Part shown: one piece after another, positions 44,371-52,441 of the stretch | Layout: each line of letters starts with the position of its first letter | How positions within the stretch are numbered: position 1 is the first letter of the stretch | Assembly (NCBI RefSeq): GCF_018130695.1 | Contig: NZ_JAFCJX010000011.1 | Location: 124,001-188,000 of the forward strand | Direction of reading: 5' to 3' | DNA from: Bradyrhizobium jicamae | GTDB lineage: Bacteria; Pseudomonadota; Alphaproteobacteria; Rhizobiales; Xanthobacteraceae | DNA: 64,000 nucleotides | Program-made: the position numbers and the translations under genes | Notes under the pieces: generated by a model | What the model saw: only the letters and a program-made list of their open reading frames with translations | The model's database searches: none | Told to the model about the DNA's origin: nothing

Positions 44371-45813
44371 CTAGCCCGCCGCGTCCCGCGGCTCCTCGCC
44401 ATCCTCATCCGCCTGCGCCACCAGCCGCGACGGCCGCACCACCGTCACCGTGCACGGCGCTTCCGAGGCGACCTTGGCCGAGACGCCGCCGAGCAGCGAG
44501 CGTACGGTCGAGTTCTGCCGCGCGCCCATAATGATGTGATCGACATGATTGACCGCGGCGAACTCCAGGATCGCGGCGGCCGGATCGATCGCCTCCAGCA
44601 CATGCGTGGTTAGCCGCCCCTCCTCCAGGCCGAACGGCCGCGCCCAGTGTTTGAGCGCGACCAGGCGGTCGACGTGCTTGTTGCGGCCCTGCTCGTCCAG
44701 CGTGCGGTCGATGCTGACGAGGTTCAGCTTCAGCACGTTGAGACAGGCGAGCCGCGCCGAGGGCGAGGTCGAGAGCACGCGCTCCGTTGTGACGCGGATC
44801 GCGTCATGCAGCGCATCGCCGCCTTCGGACAGATCCAGCGCCACCGCGACGATCGGGCTCGAGGCCAGTTGCGCGGCGACGTCGGACTTCGGCTGCGGCT
44901 TAATCGCGCCGCGATTGAAGCGTCGCCGCCAGACCGTGCCGAGGGAATCGCGATCGATCCGCTCGGACCGCGCGGTCAGCTTGACCTGGTCGGGATGGGC
45001 GAGATCGAAGGCAAGTTGGGCCGCCGTCGGATAGCGCGCGGCCGGCTCGATCTCGAGACAGCGCAACACGATCTCCTGCAGCCCCGGCGGATAGTCGGCG
45101 CGCAGCTTGCGCGGCGGATAAGGATCGCGCCAGAGCCGGCGGCGCATGCCGCGCAAGGTCTCGGTCTCGCCGAACGGCCGCACGCCGGTGGTGAAGAAGT
45201 ACAGCATCACGCCGAGCGAGAACAGATCGCTGCGCGGATCGTCGCGCACGCCGAGCAGCCGCTCCGGTGCCATGTAGGGCGCGGTGCCGTAGGGCAGCCG
45301 AAATTCTTCCTGCAGAAGATCGGGCAGATGGTTGTGATGCGACAGGCCGTAGTCGATCAGCACGGCCTCGCCGCGCTCGCGGAACATGACGCTGCTCGGC
45401 TTGATGTCGTGATGGATCACGTTCTGCCGATGCAGGCTCGCCAGCGCCGACGCGATGCGGCCCGCGATCCCCCTCGCCTCCTCATACGGTATCGGCAGAT
45501 CGCCGAGCCGCTTGTAGAGCGTCACGCCGGGGATGCGCTCCATCACCACATAGGCCTGGCGCTCGAAATCGCCGGTGCCGAAACAGGCCGGCACATGCGG
45601 CCCCGACAGCCGCGGCACGATCATCTGCTCCATCTCGAAGGAGACGATCGCGGCCGGATCCTCGCCCTCGGACGTGAGCGGCACCTTCATCAGCGTCGGC
45701 ACGCCGATGCCGGGATGGGTCACGGTCCACAGCGTCGCCATGCCGCCGCGATGCACGAGCTCGCCAATGGTGAAGCCGTCGATCTCGACACCCGTTTGCA
45801 TCGGCTGCGGCAC
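44371..45813 (-). CDS. serine/threonine protein kinase fused to a universal stress protein domain
   Basis: 480 residues from GTG 45813 (AGGTGA upstream, four bases after the phosphoesterase stop); ATG 45801 is an alternative. The kinase domain (about 10-300) has a glycine-rich loop GELVHRGGMATLW, Lys43, HHDIKPS (134-140, His in place of the usual Arg of HRD), DYG (154-156, DFG variant) and APE (182-184). A Usp domain follows (about 330-470) with the ATP-loop pattern GARQNSTVRSLLGGVSAKVA. It probably couples phosphorylation to stress or nucleotide state. The adjacent phosphoesterase could act in the same pathway. Confidence 0.88.
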   Translation of the reverse strand: MPQPMQTGVEIDGFTIGELVHRGGMATLWTVTHPGIGVPTLMKVPLTSEGEDPAAIVSFEMEQMIVPRLSGPHVPACFGTGDFERQAYVVMERIPGVTLYKRLGDLPIPYEEARGIAGRIASALASLHRQNVIHHDIKPSSVMFRERGEAVLIDYGLSHHNHLPDLLQEEFRLPYGTAPYMAPERLLGVRDDPRSDLFSLGVMLYFFTTGVRPFGETETLRGMRRRLWRDPYPPRKLRADYPPGLQEIVLRCLEIEPAARYPTAAQLAFDLAHPDQVKLTARSERIDRDSLGTVWRRRFNRGAIKPQPKSDVAAQLASSPIVAVALDLSEGGDALHDAIRVTTERVLSTSPSARLACLNVLKLNLVSIDRTLDEQGRNKHVDRLVALKHWARPFGLEEGRLTTHVLEAIDPAAAILEFAAVNHVDHIIMGARQNSTVRSLLGGVSAKVASEAPCTVTVVRPSRLVAQADEDGEEPRDAAG

Positions 45814-45817
45814 GGCG

Positions 45818-46558
45818 TCACCTGCCGAGGAACAGGCGGTCGGCGAGCCAGTTCGGCAGGCCGGCGCTGCGGATCCGCGCCGCCGCGGTCTCGACGTCGT
45901 AGGGCGCGCGGCAGTAGGTGATCTCGCGGCTACCCGTATCGAACATCGCAAAAGATGCCGCCGGATCGCCGTCCCGGGGCTGGCCGACCGAGCCGAGCAC
46001 CGCAAGCCAGCGCCGGCCAGTCAGGAGTTGCACCGGCACGCCCGTGGTCGGGACAAAGCTCGTCATCTTTGCCGTCGTCGACATCGAATACAGTGCCGGG
46101 CGATGGATGTGGCCGCAAAAGGTGATGTGCTGGTCGGTTGCCATCATGCTGCGGCCGGCATCCGACGCGCCACGCACATAGTGCCACCTCGACGGCGCCG
46201 AGGCCTCCGCATGCACATAGAGGCGGTTGTCCTCCTCGCGCGTCATCGGCAGGTCAGCGAGAAACTTGCGCTGTACCTCGCTCAGCCGCGCGCGCGTCCA
46301 GTCGATCGCCGCCTGCGCGTCGGCATTCATGTTGTCGCTGGGATTGCCGATCGCATCGTCATGATTGCCGCGCACGGCGAGCGCGGCCTGCGCGACCAGC
46401 TCGCGCATCGTATCGACGCACCATTCGGGATCTCCACCATAGCCGACGACGTCGCCGAGACAGACCAGCCGTTCGGCGCCACGCGCGCGCGCGGCCTCGA
46501 GGCAGGCGGTAAAGGCCTGCCGGTTGCCGTGGATGTCCGCAAAGATCGCCAGTCGCAC
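45818..46558 (-). CDS. calcineurin-like metallophosphoesterase
   Basis: 246 residues from GTG 46558, chosen because GGAGGGAG lies just upstream and the protein then begins MRLAIFADIHGNRQAF; the longer GTG at 46591 lacks a good site. Metal-binding motifs: DIHGN, GDVVGYG, GNHDD and GHIHRP, all intact. This small PF12850-type phosphatase acts on phosphate esters or nucleotides; the substrate is unknown. It is followed after four bases by the kinase-Usp gene, so they are probably co-translated. Confidence 0.88.
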   Translation of the reverse strand: MRLAIFADIHGNRQAFTACLEAARARGAERLVCLGDVVGYGGDPEWCVDTMRELVAQAALAVRGNHDDAIGNPSDNMNADAQAAIDWTRARLSEVQRKFLADLPMTREEDNRLYVHAEASAPSRWHYVRGASDAGRSMMATDQHITFCGHIHRPALYSMSTTAKMTSFVPTTGVPVQLLTGRRWLAVLGSVGQPRDGDPAASFAMFDTGSREITYCRAPYDVETAAARIRSAGLPNWLADRLFLGR

Positions 46559-46857
46559 GCGCTCGCTCCCTCCCTCGATCCTATCTGCCACAGATCAGGC
46601 TGATTTGAGGGAGGTCAACAGGATGCGTCAGTGCGCGGCGGTTTTCCAGCCGGCGCTTTGCGGCGATGGCGCTCACTCGTAGCCGCATCGGCACTCGGCT
46701 CCCTCTCCCGCTTGCGGGGGAGGGTTGGGGTGGGGGTGCCTCCGCGTTGGGTTTCCCATTGTGGAGAGACCCCCACCCGCCGCGCTCTTCAAGCGCGTCG
46801 GCCTCCCCCGCAAGCGGGAGAGGCGAAGCGAGCCAGCGGACTCACTTGTCATGCGGC
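46559..46857. other. 299-base gene-free region holding a long inverted repeat
   Basis: The space between the phosphoesterase start and the small membrane protein stop. Most of it is the repeat at 46702-46824; the rest contains no supported gene. The promoter of the phosphoesterase-kinase operon should lie in 46559-46690. Confidence 0.5.
46702..46824. repeat. GGGAGAGG-family intergenic repeat, long inverted arms
   Basis: CCTCTCCCGCTTGCGGGG+GAGG (46702-46723) and its exact 22-base complement at 46803-46824 enclose GGTTGGGGTGGGGG and GACCCCCACCC. Related elements lie at 51138-51331 and 58411-58538, with the same GGGTGAGGGG and GAGAGGTGAAG phrases. Confidence 0.8.
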
Positions 46858-47466
46858 CTATTGCTGCTCGTCCTTGGGCGGCATGCGCGGCGGCGGCAGG
46901 GGCGTGAAGACGGCGCCTTGCGCGCCGGCTGGCGGCGCCAGGAACACGCCCGTCGTGGAATCGCCGCCGGTGGTCTCCAGCACGGTCTTGGGCGTGATGT
47001 ATTCCCGGACCAGGTCCATGATGGTGCCGTCGCCGCCGCCGAAATCGGCGGCGCGGCCGCCCTGGGGATGGCCGGCCTTGATCTCGTTCTCGGCGGTGTG
47101 GGTCTTCTCGGCCAGCGCGTCGCTATAGGGCACGCGGAAGGCGCGCGGGATCGCGCTCGGGCGATTGTCGGCGTCGAGCTCCTCGACCCACAGATAGATC
47201 GCGCCGGGCTCGCCCTCCAGCGAATGCGGCTCGACGATCCGCGAATGCAACAGCTTGAACGAGGCCGGCAGTCTGTCCGGCGTGGCCCAGCCGAGCAGCC
47301 CGCGCATGCCGCCGAAGCTGATGATGTAGAACGCGCTGGTGACGATCACGGCGAGCGCCTTCCACGACCAGTGCAGCCGCGCATAGACCAGTACCAGCAG
47401 CAGCAGCGCGCCGATCACGGCATAGGCGACCGACAGCGTGACGATGACCCATTGCAGATTAGTCAC
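46858..47466 (-). CDS. hypothetical membrane protein of the TolQ-like operon
   Basis: 202 residues. Two hydrophobic segments (about 5-28 and 36-58) are followed by a soluble tail with a Pro/Gly-rich end. LYLWVEELD-like sequence (AIYLWVEELDADNRP) and FRVPYSDALAEKTHTA are distinctive but match no family I recognise. Its start overlaps the end of the preceding gene by eight bases, and it is the last gene of a three-gene operon with a TolQ/ExbB-like channel. It may be a regulator or a third subunit of that complex. Confidence 0.75.
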   Translation of the reverse strand: MTNLQWVIVTLSVAYAVIGALLLLVLVYARLHWSWKALAVIVTSAFYIISFGGMRGLLGWATPDRLPASFKLLHSRIVEPHSLEGEPGAIYLWVEELDADNRPSAIPRAFRVPYSDALAEKTHTAENEIKAGHPQGGRAADFGGGDGTIMDLVREYITPKTVLETTGGDSTTGVFLAPPAGAQGAVFTPLPPPRMPPKDEQQ

Positions 47467-48130
47467 GGCGCACCCTCACCCCGGTCTTGGCATCGAGATC
47501 GCCGCCATTGCGCCAGCTGCTGCGGAACGTCTCGAGCAGCGATTTCGGCCGCTGGTCGACATTGATCACCTTGCCCTCGCTGTCGAGGCGGAACCGCACC
47601 GCCGTCTTCTCGTCGCCGGTGTGGTCGAGCTTCAGCTTGTTGTCGAAGATCACCTGCGCCGTCGGATTGAGCTTCTGCACCTTCACATTGGCCTCGACCG
47701 GCTGACCGGTCGTCGCCACGAAGTGCGAGATGTTGACCGTGTACTCACCGGCAAGGATGCCGCGCACAGTGACGATCTCCTCGCGGATGGGCGAGGCGAT
47801 CTTCTTGCCGTTGACGACGATGAAATCGTTGGCGCCGCCGCGATCGTCACGGTCGAGCGTCAGGAAACCGGCCTCGCGATGCCGGTACCAGGCGATGTTG
47901 CCGGCGGGATCCTGCACGAACAGGTCGAGATCGTCGGGATGATTGTCCGGCCAGTCCATGGTGATGATGAACTCGGCCTTGGAGTCGATCTTGCCCTCCT
48001 TGGAATCGGGCGAGACCGCGAGCAGCGCCAGGAAGAACAGGAACGCGATCACCTGCAGCGCCTTGAACAGCATGACGCCCAGCGGATCGAACTGCTCCTC
48101 GCGCGGATAGAGGCCGTAATCGTCCATCAT
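47459..48130 (-). CDS. TolR-like anchored protein with a YfaP/DUF2135-like domain
   Basis: 223 residues. A single membrane segment (about 19-41, GVMLFKALQVIAFLFFLALL) follows FDP with an acidic residue at 15. The periplasmic part (about 48-215) contains DDLDLFVQDPAGNIAWYRHR and AGEYTVNISHF, which look like the beta-sandwich of YfaP/DUF2135 proteins. The topology is that of ExbD/TolR/MotB partners, but the periplasmic domain is different. It overlaps the channel gene by ATGA. Role inferred only from topology and context. Confidence 0.72.
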   Translation of the reverse strand: MMDDYGLYPREEQFDPLGVMLFKALQVIAFLFFLALLAVSPDSKEGKIDSKAEFIITMDWPDNHPDDLDLFVQDPAGNIAWYRHREAGFLTLDRDDRGGANDFIVVNGKKIASPIREEIVTVRGILAGEYTVNISHFVATTGQPVEANVKVQKLNPTAQVIFDNKLKLDHTGDEKTAVRFRLDSEGKVINVDQRPKSLLETFRSSWRNGGDLDAKTGVRVRRD

Positions 48131-48894
48131 GACCGCGTACCGCCCCGACGCTCCAGCGCCGGCGTCACATAGGTCTCGGTCAGCATCACGGCGTCGGAGA
48201 ACACCCGCTGGGTCGCGGCATCGAGCATGTAATACTGGATGCGGACCAGGATCGAGCCGACCAGGCCCGCAAGCGTCGTGTACATGGCGACCGCCATGCC
48301 GTCGCTCATCAGCCCCATCGAGGAGCGCATCGCCACCTTGTCGGCGGCATCGAGTCCCGCGATCGGCGCCAGCATGATGATGAAGCCGATGATGGTGCCG
48401 AGCAGGCCGAGCTTCATCAGCGTGTCCGAGACGAAGGCGCCGAACCCGTTGGAGCCGCGCAGCCGGTCGGCGAGCGTGCGCAACAGCAGCGTCTGGTCGA
48501 CCGGCCGGTAGTCCTGTGCCGCGGCTTTGGTCGCGAGGCTCTCGATGTGGTCACGCACCAATCCATCAGGCAGTTTTGCGGCTGGCGCATCGAGCGCCTT
48601 GCCGCCGTCGGCGGTCGACAGCACCGCGCGGCAGCGTCTCGCCGCGACACCCTCGCGCGCGATCGCCCGCGTCCGCCAGAAGCAGTGCGCACAGGTGACG
48701 ATGTAAAGCACGCCGATCAGGCTCGAAATGTAGGTGCGGTCCGAGACCAGCATCAGATGGATCAGGCCATAACGCCACAGCAGGATGACGGCGAAGATCG
48801 ACAGCCCCGTGAAGATCATCCAGAGCAGCAGCGCACTGCGCTCGGACGGATCGGTGGCTGGCCGTACAGTCGGTCCCATCGTCATCGAACTCAT
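48127..48894 (-). CDS. MotA/TolQ/ExbB-like proton channel protein
   Basis: 255 residues with four hydrophobic segments: about 22-44, 52-72, 155-180 and 195-215. The last two carry the family signature TLMKLGLLGTIIGFIIML and GMAVAMYTTLAGLVGSILV, matching the channel-forming region of TolQ, ExbB and MotA. The cytoplasmic loop is short. It is the first gene of the three-gene operon and should pair with the next protein to use the proton gradient. It is divergent from the two-component system at 49073. Confidence 0.82.
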   Translation of the reverse strand: MSSMTMGPTVRPATDPSERSALLLWMIFTGLSIFAVILLWRYGLIHLMLVSDRTYISSLIGVLYIVTCAHCFWRTRAIAREGVAARRCRAVLSTADGGKALDAPAAKLPDGLVRDHIESLATKAAAQDYRPVDQTLLLRTLADRLRGSNGFGAFVSDTLMKLGLLGTIIGFIIMLAPIAGLDAADKVAMRSSMGLMSDGMAVAMYTTLAGLVGSILVRIQYYMLDAATQRVFSDAVMLTETYVTPALERRGGTRS

Positions 48895-49072
48895 GCTGCA
48901 TTGCTCCCAGATTCCTTTTGCCGATTAGATCAAAGCCGGGTCATCCCGTCCAAAGAGCGATGCCCAGATTGGTTCGGGAAATTTGCCCGAGCTGTGACCT
49001 CAAGCGCCGCCGCGATTGGCAAGCCATGGCGGCGTTGTTAGTCTGACCCTACCAAACACTGGGGATGATCGC

Positions 49073-50434
49073 ATGCGCCTCGTGCTCCAGCTTGTCGCCC
49101 GTCTGCTCCTGATTGTCGCGCTGTGCCTCGGTGCGGCGACGGCATGGGCCATTTTCGACGCCCATCGCAGCGTCGATCGCGCCACGTCGGCCTCGGCCCA
49201 GCGGGTCGCCAAGGCGCTGGAGGGGCTGTACTGGCAGGAGCTGTTGCTGCGCAGCAGCCGGATGCGCGAGCACCTGCTGCCGGTTCCGGACTGGCGCACG
49301 CTGGACATGATGAAGCTGATCTCGCCCGGAATCTGCGTCCAGTTCCAGCCGGCCACCGCCTTCGAGACGCCGCTGTGCGGCCAGAGCCAGGGCATCGGCA
49401 AGACCCCGCCCCGCTGGTTTGCGGCTGTTGTCCCGAGCTTCCTCGGCAGCCATGCCGAGGTGGTGCGGCCGGTCAGCCCGCGTGCGGCGTCGGCCGGCAC
49501 CGTCGTGGCGACGCCGAATACTGAGGCCGCGATCTCGCTGGCCTGGGAGTACATTCTCAACGTGCTTGGTGTCGCGCTGCTGATGGCGGCGGCGATCGCC
49601 CTGCTCGCCTCGCTCGCGATCGCGCACACGCTGGCGCCGGCGCGCTCGATCGTGTCAGCGTTGCAGCGGATGGCGCGCGGCCAGTACCGCACGCAGCTGC
49701 CGCGCTTCCGCTCGATGGAACTCGCGATGATCGGCCAGGCCGTCGGCGAGCTCGGCGGCCGGCTGGAAGAGGCCACCGAGCAGCGCGCGGCGCTGACGCG
49801 GCGGCTGATCGAGATCCGCGACGACGAGCGGCGTGCGCTGGCCCGCGAGCTGCATGACGAGTTCGGCCAGAATCTTTCGGCCATCCTCGCCTTCGCCAGC
49901 ACGATCGAAGCCGCTGATACCAGGGACAAGACCATCGCGCAGGACGCGCGCATGATTTCGCAGGCCACGCACCGGATCATGGGCTCGCTCCGCGACACGC
50001 TGAAGCGGCTGCGCCACCCGCTGCCGGAAGAGCTCGGGCTCGAGGCCAGCCTCGTCAATCTCGTCGACAGCTGGCGTTCGCAGAGCGCGGCACAGCCGGT
50101 GATCCAGCTCGACCTCAAGGGCGATCTGACCGACGTGCGCGGCACCGCCGCCACCACGGCCTATCGGGTCGCGCAGGAATGCCTGACCAATGCGTTGCGC
50201 CACAGCGCGGCGCGCGAAATCGTGCTGCGGATCGAGCGCCGCAGCGGCGCCGAGGATGAGCTGTTAATCCGGGTCGAGGACGACGGCGGCGGCGATGCGG
50301 CGCGCGTCGCGCAATCCGCAGGCTTCGGCCTCACCGGCATCCGCGAGCGCGTCACCGCAGCCGGCGGCTCGCTGTCGATCGCACCGGCCACGCGCGGCCT
50401 CAGCGTCGCCGCGACCATTCCGCTTGCCGCATGA
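49073..50434 (+). CDS. NarX/DesK-type sensor histidine kinase
   Basis: 453 residues from the ATG at 49073 (GGGG upstream). Two membrane segments (about 8-28 and 160-185) enclose a periplasmic sensor, followed by a HAMP-like region and a HisKA_3 dimerisation domain: RDDERRALARELHDEFGQN with the phosphorylated His near 264. The ATPase domain includes ECLTNALRHSAA and GFGLTGIRERV. Its response regulator gene follows after seven bases. It is divergent from the TolQ-like operon. Confidence 0.92.
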   Translation: MRLVLQLVARLLLIVALCLGAATAWAIFDAHRSVDRATSASAQRVAKALEGLYWQELLLRSSRMREHLLPVPDWRTLDMMKLISPGICVQFQPATAFETPLCGQSQGIGKTPPRWFAAVVPSFLGSHAEVVRPVSPRAASAGTVVATPNTEAAISLAWEYILNVLGVALLMAAAIALLASLAIAHTLAPARSIVSALQRMARGQYRTQLPRFRSMELAMIGQAVGELGGRLEEATEQRAALTRRLIEIRDDERRALARELHDEFGQNLSAILAFASTIEAADTRDKTIAQDARMISQATHRIMGSLRDTLKRLRHPLPEELGLEASLVNLVDSWRSQSAAQPVIQLDLKGDLTDVRGTAATTAYRVAQECLTNALRHSAAREIVLRIERRSGAEDELLIRVEDDGGGDAARVAQSAGFGLTGIRERVTAAGGSLSIAPATRGLSVAATIPLAA

Positions 50435-50441
50435 GACCGGC

Positions 50442-51095
50442 ATGACCGACGTCGCATCCCAGGGCATCACGGTGCTGCTGGTCGACGATCACCCGATCGT
50501 CCGCCAGGGCTACCGCCGCGTGCTGGAAAGTCAGGGCGACCTGCATGTGGTGGCGGAAGCCGACAACGCGGCGGAGGCCTACGGCGCCTTCAAGGCGCAC
50601 GCCCCCGACGTGATCGTGCTCGATATATCCATGCCCGGCGCGAGCGGTTTGGAGGCCATCAGGAATATTCGCGCGCGTGATCCGCGCGCAAAAATTCTCT
50701 GCTTCACGATGCACAACGAGGCCGTGCTGGTGAAGTCCGCCTTCAATGCCGGCGCCAGCGGCTATGTCACCAAGAGCAGCGAGCCGTCAGAGGTGGTGAA
50801 AGCCATCCGCGCGGTGGCACGCGGCGAGCGCGCGATGAGCGACGACGTCGCGCACAGCCTTGCCGACGCCAGCCTGTCGCGAAGCGGATCGGTGCTCGAT
50901 GAGTTGGGTGAACGGGAAATCGAGATCTTGCGCCAATTCGCCGGCGGCGCCACCACCGAGCAGATCGCCTCGCACCTCAATCTCAGTGTGAAGACGGTGC
51001 AGAACTATCATTACATGATCAAGACCAAGACCGGCGCGCGCACCGATGCGCAGCTGGTGCGGATTGCCGCGAGTTGCGGGCTGACGAAGCTTTAG
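50442..51095 (+). CDS. NarL/FixJ-type response regulator
   Basis: 217 residues from the ATG at 50442, seven bases after the kinase stop. The receiver has VLLVDDHPIVRQGY and phosphoacceptor Asp in VIVLDISMPGASG (about 62); the conserved Lys is in GYVTKSSEP. The LuxR-type helix-turn-helix reads LGEREIEILRQFAGGATTEQ ... LNLSVKTVQNY. It should be the output of the adjacent kinase. The target genes are unknown; the divergent TolQ-like operon is an obvious candidate. Confidence 0.93.
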   Translation: MTDVASQGITVLLVDDHPIVRQGYRRVLESQGDLHVVAEADNAAEAYGAFKAHAPDVIVLDISMPGASGLEAIRNIRARDPRAKILCFTMHNEAVLVKSAFNAGASGYVTKSSEPSEVVKAIRAVARGERAMSDDVAHSLADASLSRSGSVLDELGEREIEILRQFAGGATTEQIASHLNLSVKTVQNYHYMIKTKTGARTDAQLVRIAASCGLTKL

Positions 51096-51137
51096 GGCGC
51101 TGAGATCGACCCAAGTAGCGGCCGCGTCGGAACTGCG

Positions 51138-51331
51138 CCCCCTCGCCCCGTTCTTACGGGGAGAGGGTTGGGGTGAGGGGCTGCTTCCGCACAATGATGA
51201 TCTCATTGGCGCGCATCATTCAACGAGTCGGAGAGATCGTCCTTGCGGCGATCGTGTGCCATGCCCCTCACCCGAAATTCGCTACGCGAATTTCGACCTC
51301 TCCCCGCTGAAAAGCGGGGCGAGGTGAAGCG
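51138..51331. repeat. GGGAGAGG-family intergenic repeat
   Basis: Left part CCCCTCGCCCCGTTCTTACG with GGGTTGGGGTGAGGGG; right part CCCCTCACCCGAAATTCG then CTCTCCCCGC...GCGGGGCGAGGTGAAG. AAATTCG / CGAATTT form a central hairpin. Same family as 46702-46824 and 58411-58538. Confidence 0.75.
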
Positions 51332-51357
51332 CGCTCGCCGCTTCGACTCAAATTATA

Positions 51358-51945
51358 TCAGCAGGCCCTCAACCCGCGCAGCAGCAGCGCGAGCGTGGCG
51401 TCGATCCGCGCCGGCAGATCGGCGTCCTTCCATTCCAGCGCGTGGCCCGGATGATGGTAGCGGCTGGTGGCGTCGAAGATGGCTTTCGCGGTTGCCCTGG
51501 CATCGGCGACCTCGAACACGCCCTGCTTGACACCGTCGGTCAGAATGCCGGCGACCTGGTCGACCAGTCCTTCCTTGTGCGCGCGCACGGTGGCGCAGGC
51601 TTCGCGGGCCAGTGTGAGGTACGTCTCGAACATCTCGGGGTCGTCGTTGACACGCGTATGCTTGGCGGCGAACAGCGCGCGCAGCCAGCGATCGAGCCGC
51701 TCCGGCGCAGGTCCGGTCTCGGCCGCGATCTGGCGCAGCGGTGCGCCCATGCGGTCGAGCCAGCGTTTGGCGACGGCCTGGCGCAGCGAGGCCTTGCTCG
51801 GGAAGTGGCGGTAGACGCTGCCGTGGCTGACATCCAGCGCACGGGCAACGTCGACGACGGTGGCCTTGGCGAGCCCGAAGCGTCGCAAGACATCCTCGGT
51901 TGCTTCGAGGATGCGCTCGGGAGTCAAAACCACCGCCTCGTTCAT
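51358..51945 (-). CDS. TetR/AcrR-family regulator
   Basis: 195 residues from the ATG at 51945. The helix-turn-helix is VDVARALDVSHGSVYRHFPS; the C-terminal domain contains LAREACATVRAHKEGLVDQV and ends in LLLRGLRAC. Its ATG overlaps the stop of a 44-residue ORF (ATGA), so translation is probably coupled. A palindrome near 52178-52195 upstream of that ORF may be its operator. Longer ORF readings to 52188 run through that small ORF in another frame and are rejected. Confidence 0.9.
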   Translation of the reverse strand: MNEAVVLTPERILEATEDVLRRFGLAKATVVDVARALDVSHGSVYRHFPSKASLRQAVAKRWLDRMGAPLRQIAAETGPAPERLDRWLRALFAAKHTRVNDDPEMFETYLTLAREACATVRAHKEGLVDQVAGILTDGVKQGVFEVADARATAKAIFDATSRYHHPGHALEWKDADLPARIDATLALLLRGLRAC

Positions 51946-52076
51946 GCGTTCACCGTCCGGTTGTCGCTGTCCTGCTCGCGGTGAAACTTGGCGGCCTGGG
52001 CGGCCAAATGGCGAGCAACACGCAAGTTGAGCCACTGTTGAATCTGGGTGGTGAGATGGATCAATTCTATCGTCAT
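51942..52076 (-). CDS. 44-residue ORF translationally coupled to tetR
   Basis: Not in standard-length gene lists. The ATG at 52076 has AGGAA upstream, and its TGA overlaps the tetR ATG (ATGA). The sequence is MTIELIHLTTQIQQWLNLRV, followed by ARHLAAQAAKFHREQ and a polar end; it would form one amphipathic helix. It could be a leader that controls tetR translation, or a small protein acting with the regulator. No family recognised. Confidence 0.5.
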   Translation of the reverse strand: MTIELIHLTTQIQQWLNLRVARHLAAQAAKFHREQDSDNRTVNA

Positions 52077-52177
52077 GGCGGTATTCCTTTAAGTCCGGCA
52101 GGCCCGCCGACCGGTGCCGGCTAAAGACCTTTGACGCCCTGCCCCGGCGTCGACTTTGGTTATATCGTATCGCGCTG

Positions 52178-52195
52178 ACAGATTTCAATATCTGT
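52178..52195. promoter_or_regulatory. operator-like inverted repeat upstream of the coupled ORF and tetR
   Basis: ACAGAT (52178-52183) and ATCTGT (52190-52195) with a six-base spacer, about 100 bases before the small ORF. GTTAGTCA beside it echoes TGACAG on the other side. A candidate TetR site; short arms limit certainty. Confidence 0.4.
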
Positions 52196-52406
52196 TAGTC
52201 AAACTTCCGTGATTGATGGCTGAAATTGTGGGGTCAAGGAGTTCGGGCCGGTCCCGGGACGGGTCACCGGCGGAGGCCGTCCCTTCCGGCAAGGCCAGAA
52301 ACCCAGGTCTCAAATCGCCCTCTCGCTACCATGAGCCGCGCCCGCGCATCGCGAATGTCGCCCGCGCTGACCGCCCCCGGCCTCGCCTCGTCTCACCAAC
52401 TCGCGA

Positions 52407-52433
52407 TTTGACAGTTTTCCCTATTTTGTCAAA
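52407..52433. promoter_or_regulatory. promoter/operator of the second tetR and xdh operon
   Basis: TTTGACA (52407-52413) and TGTCAAA (52427-52433) are exact complements separated by 13 bases, ending nine bases before the ATG at 52442. TTGACA could also be a -35 box. Likely self-control by the TetR protein. Confidence 0.5.
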
Positions 52434-52441
52434 ATCGACAA

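Larger units (their letters stand above)
52077..52441. other. 365-base divergent intergenic region between two tetR genes
   Basis: No gene is supported. It holds an inverted repeat near 52178-52195 on the side of the first tetR and a TTTGACA...TGTCAAA pair (52407-52433) beside the second. The middle part shows no clear structure. Confidence 0.5.

Noticed and set aside
51120..51340. Possible CRISPR or direct repeat array
   Set aside because: The sequence is a palindromic intergenic element, not regularly spaced direct repeats; no cas genes exist in the window.
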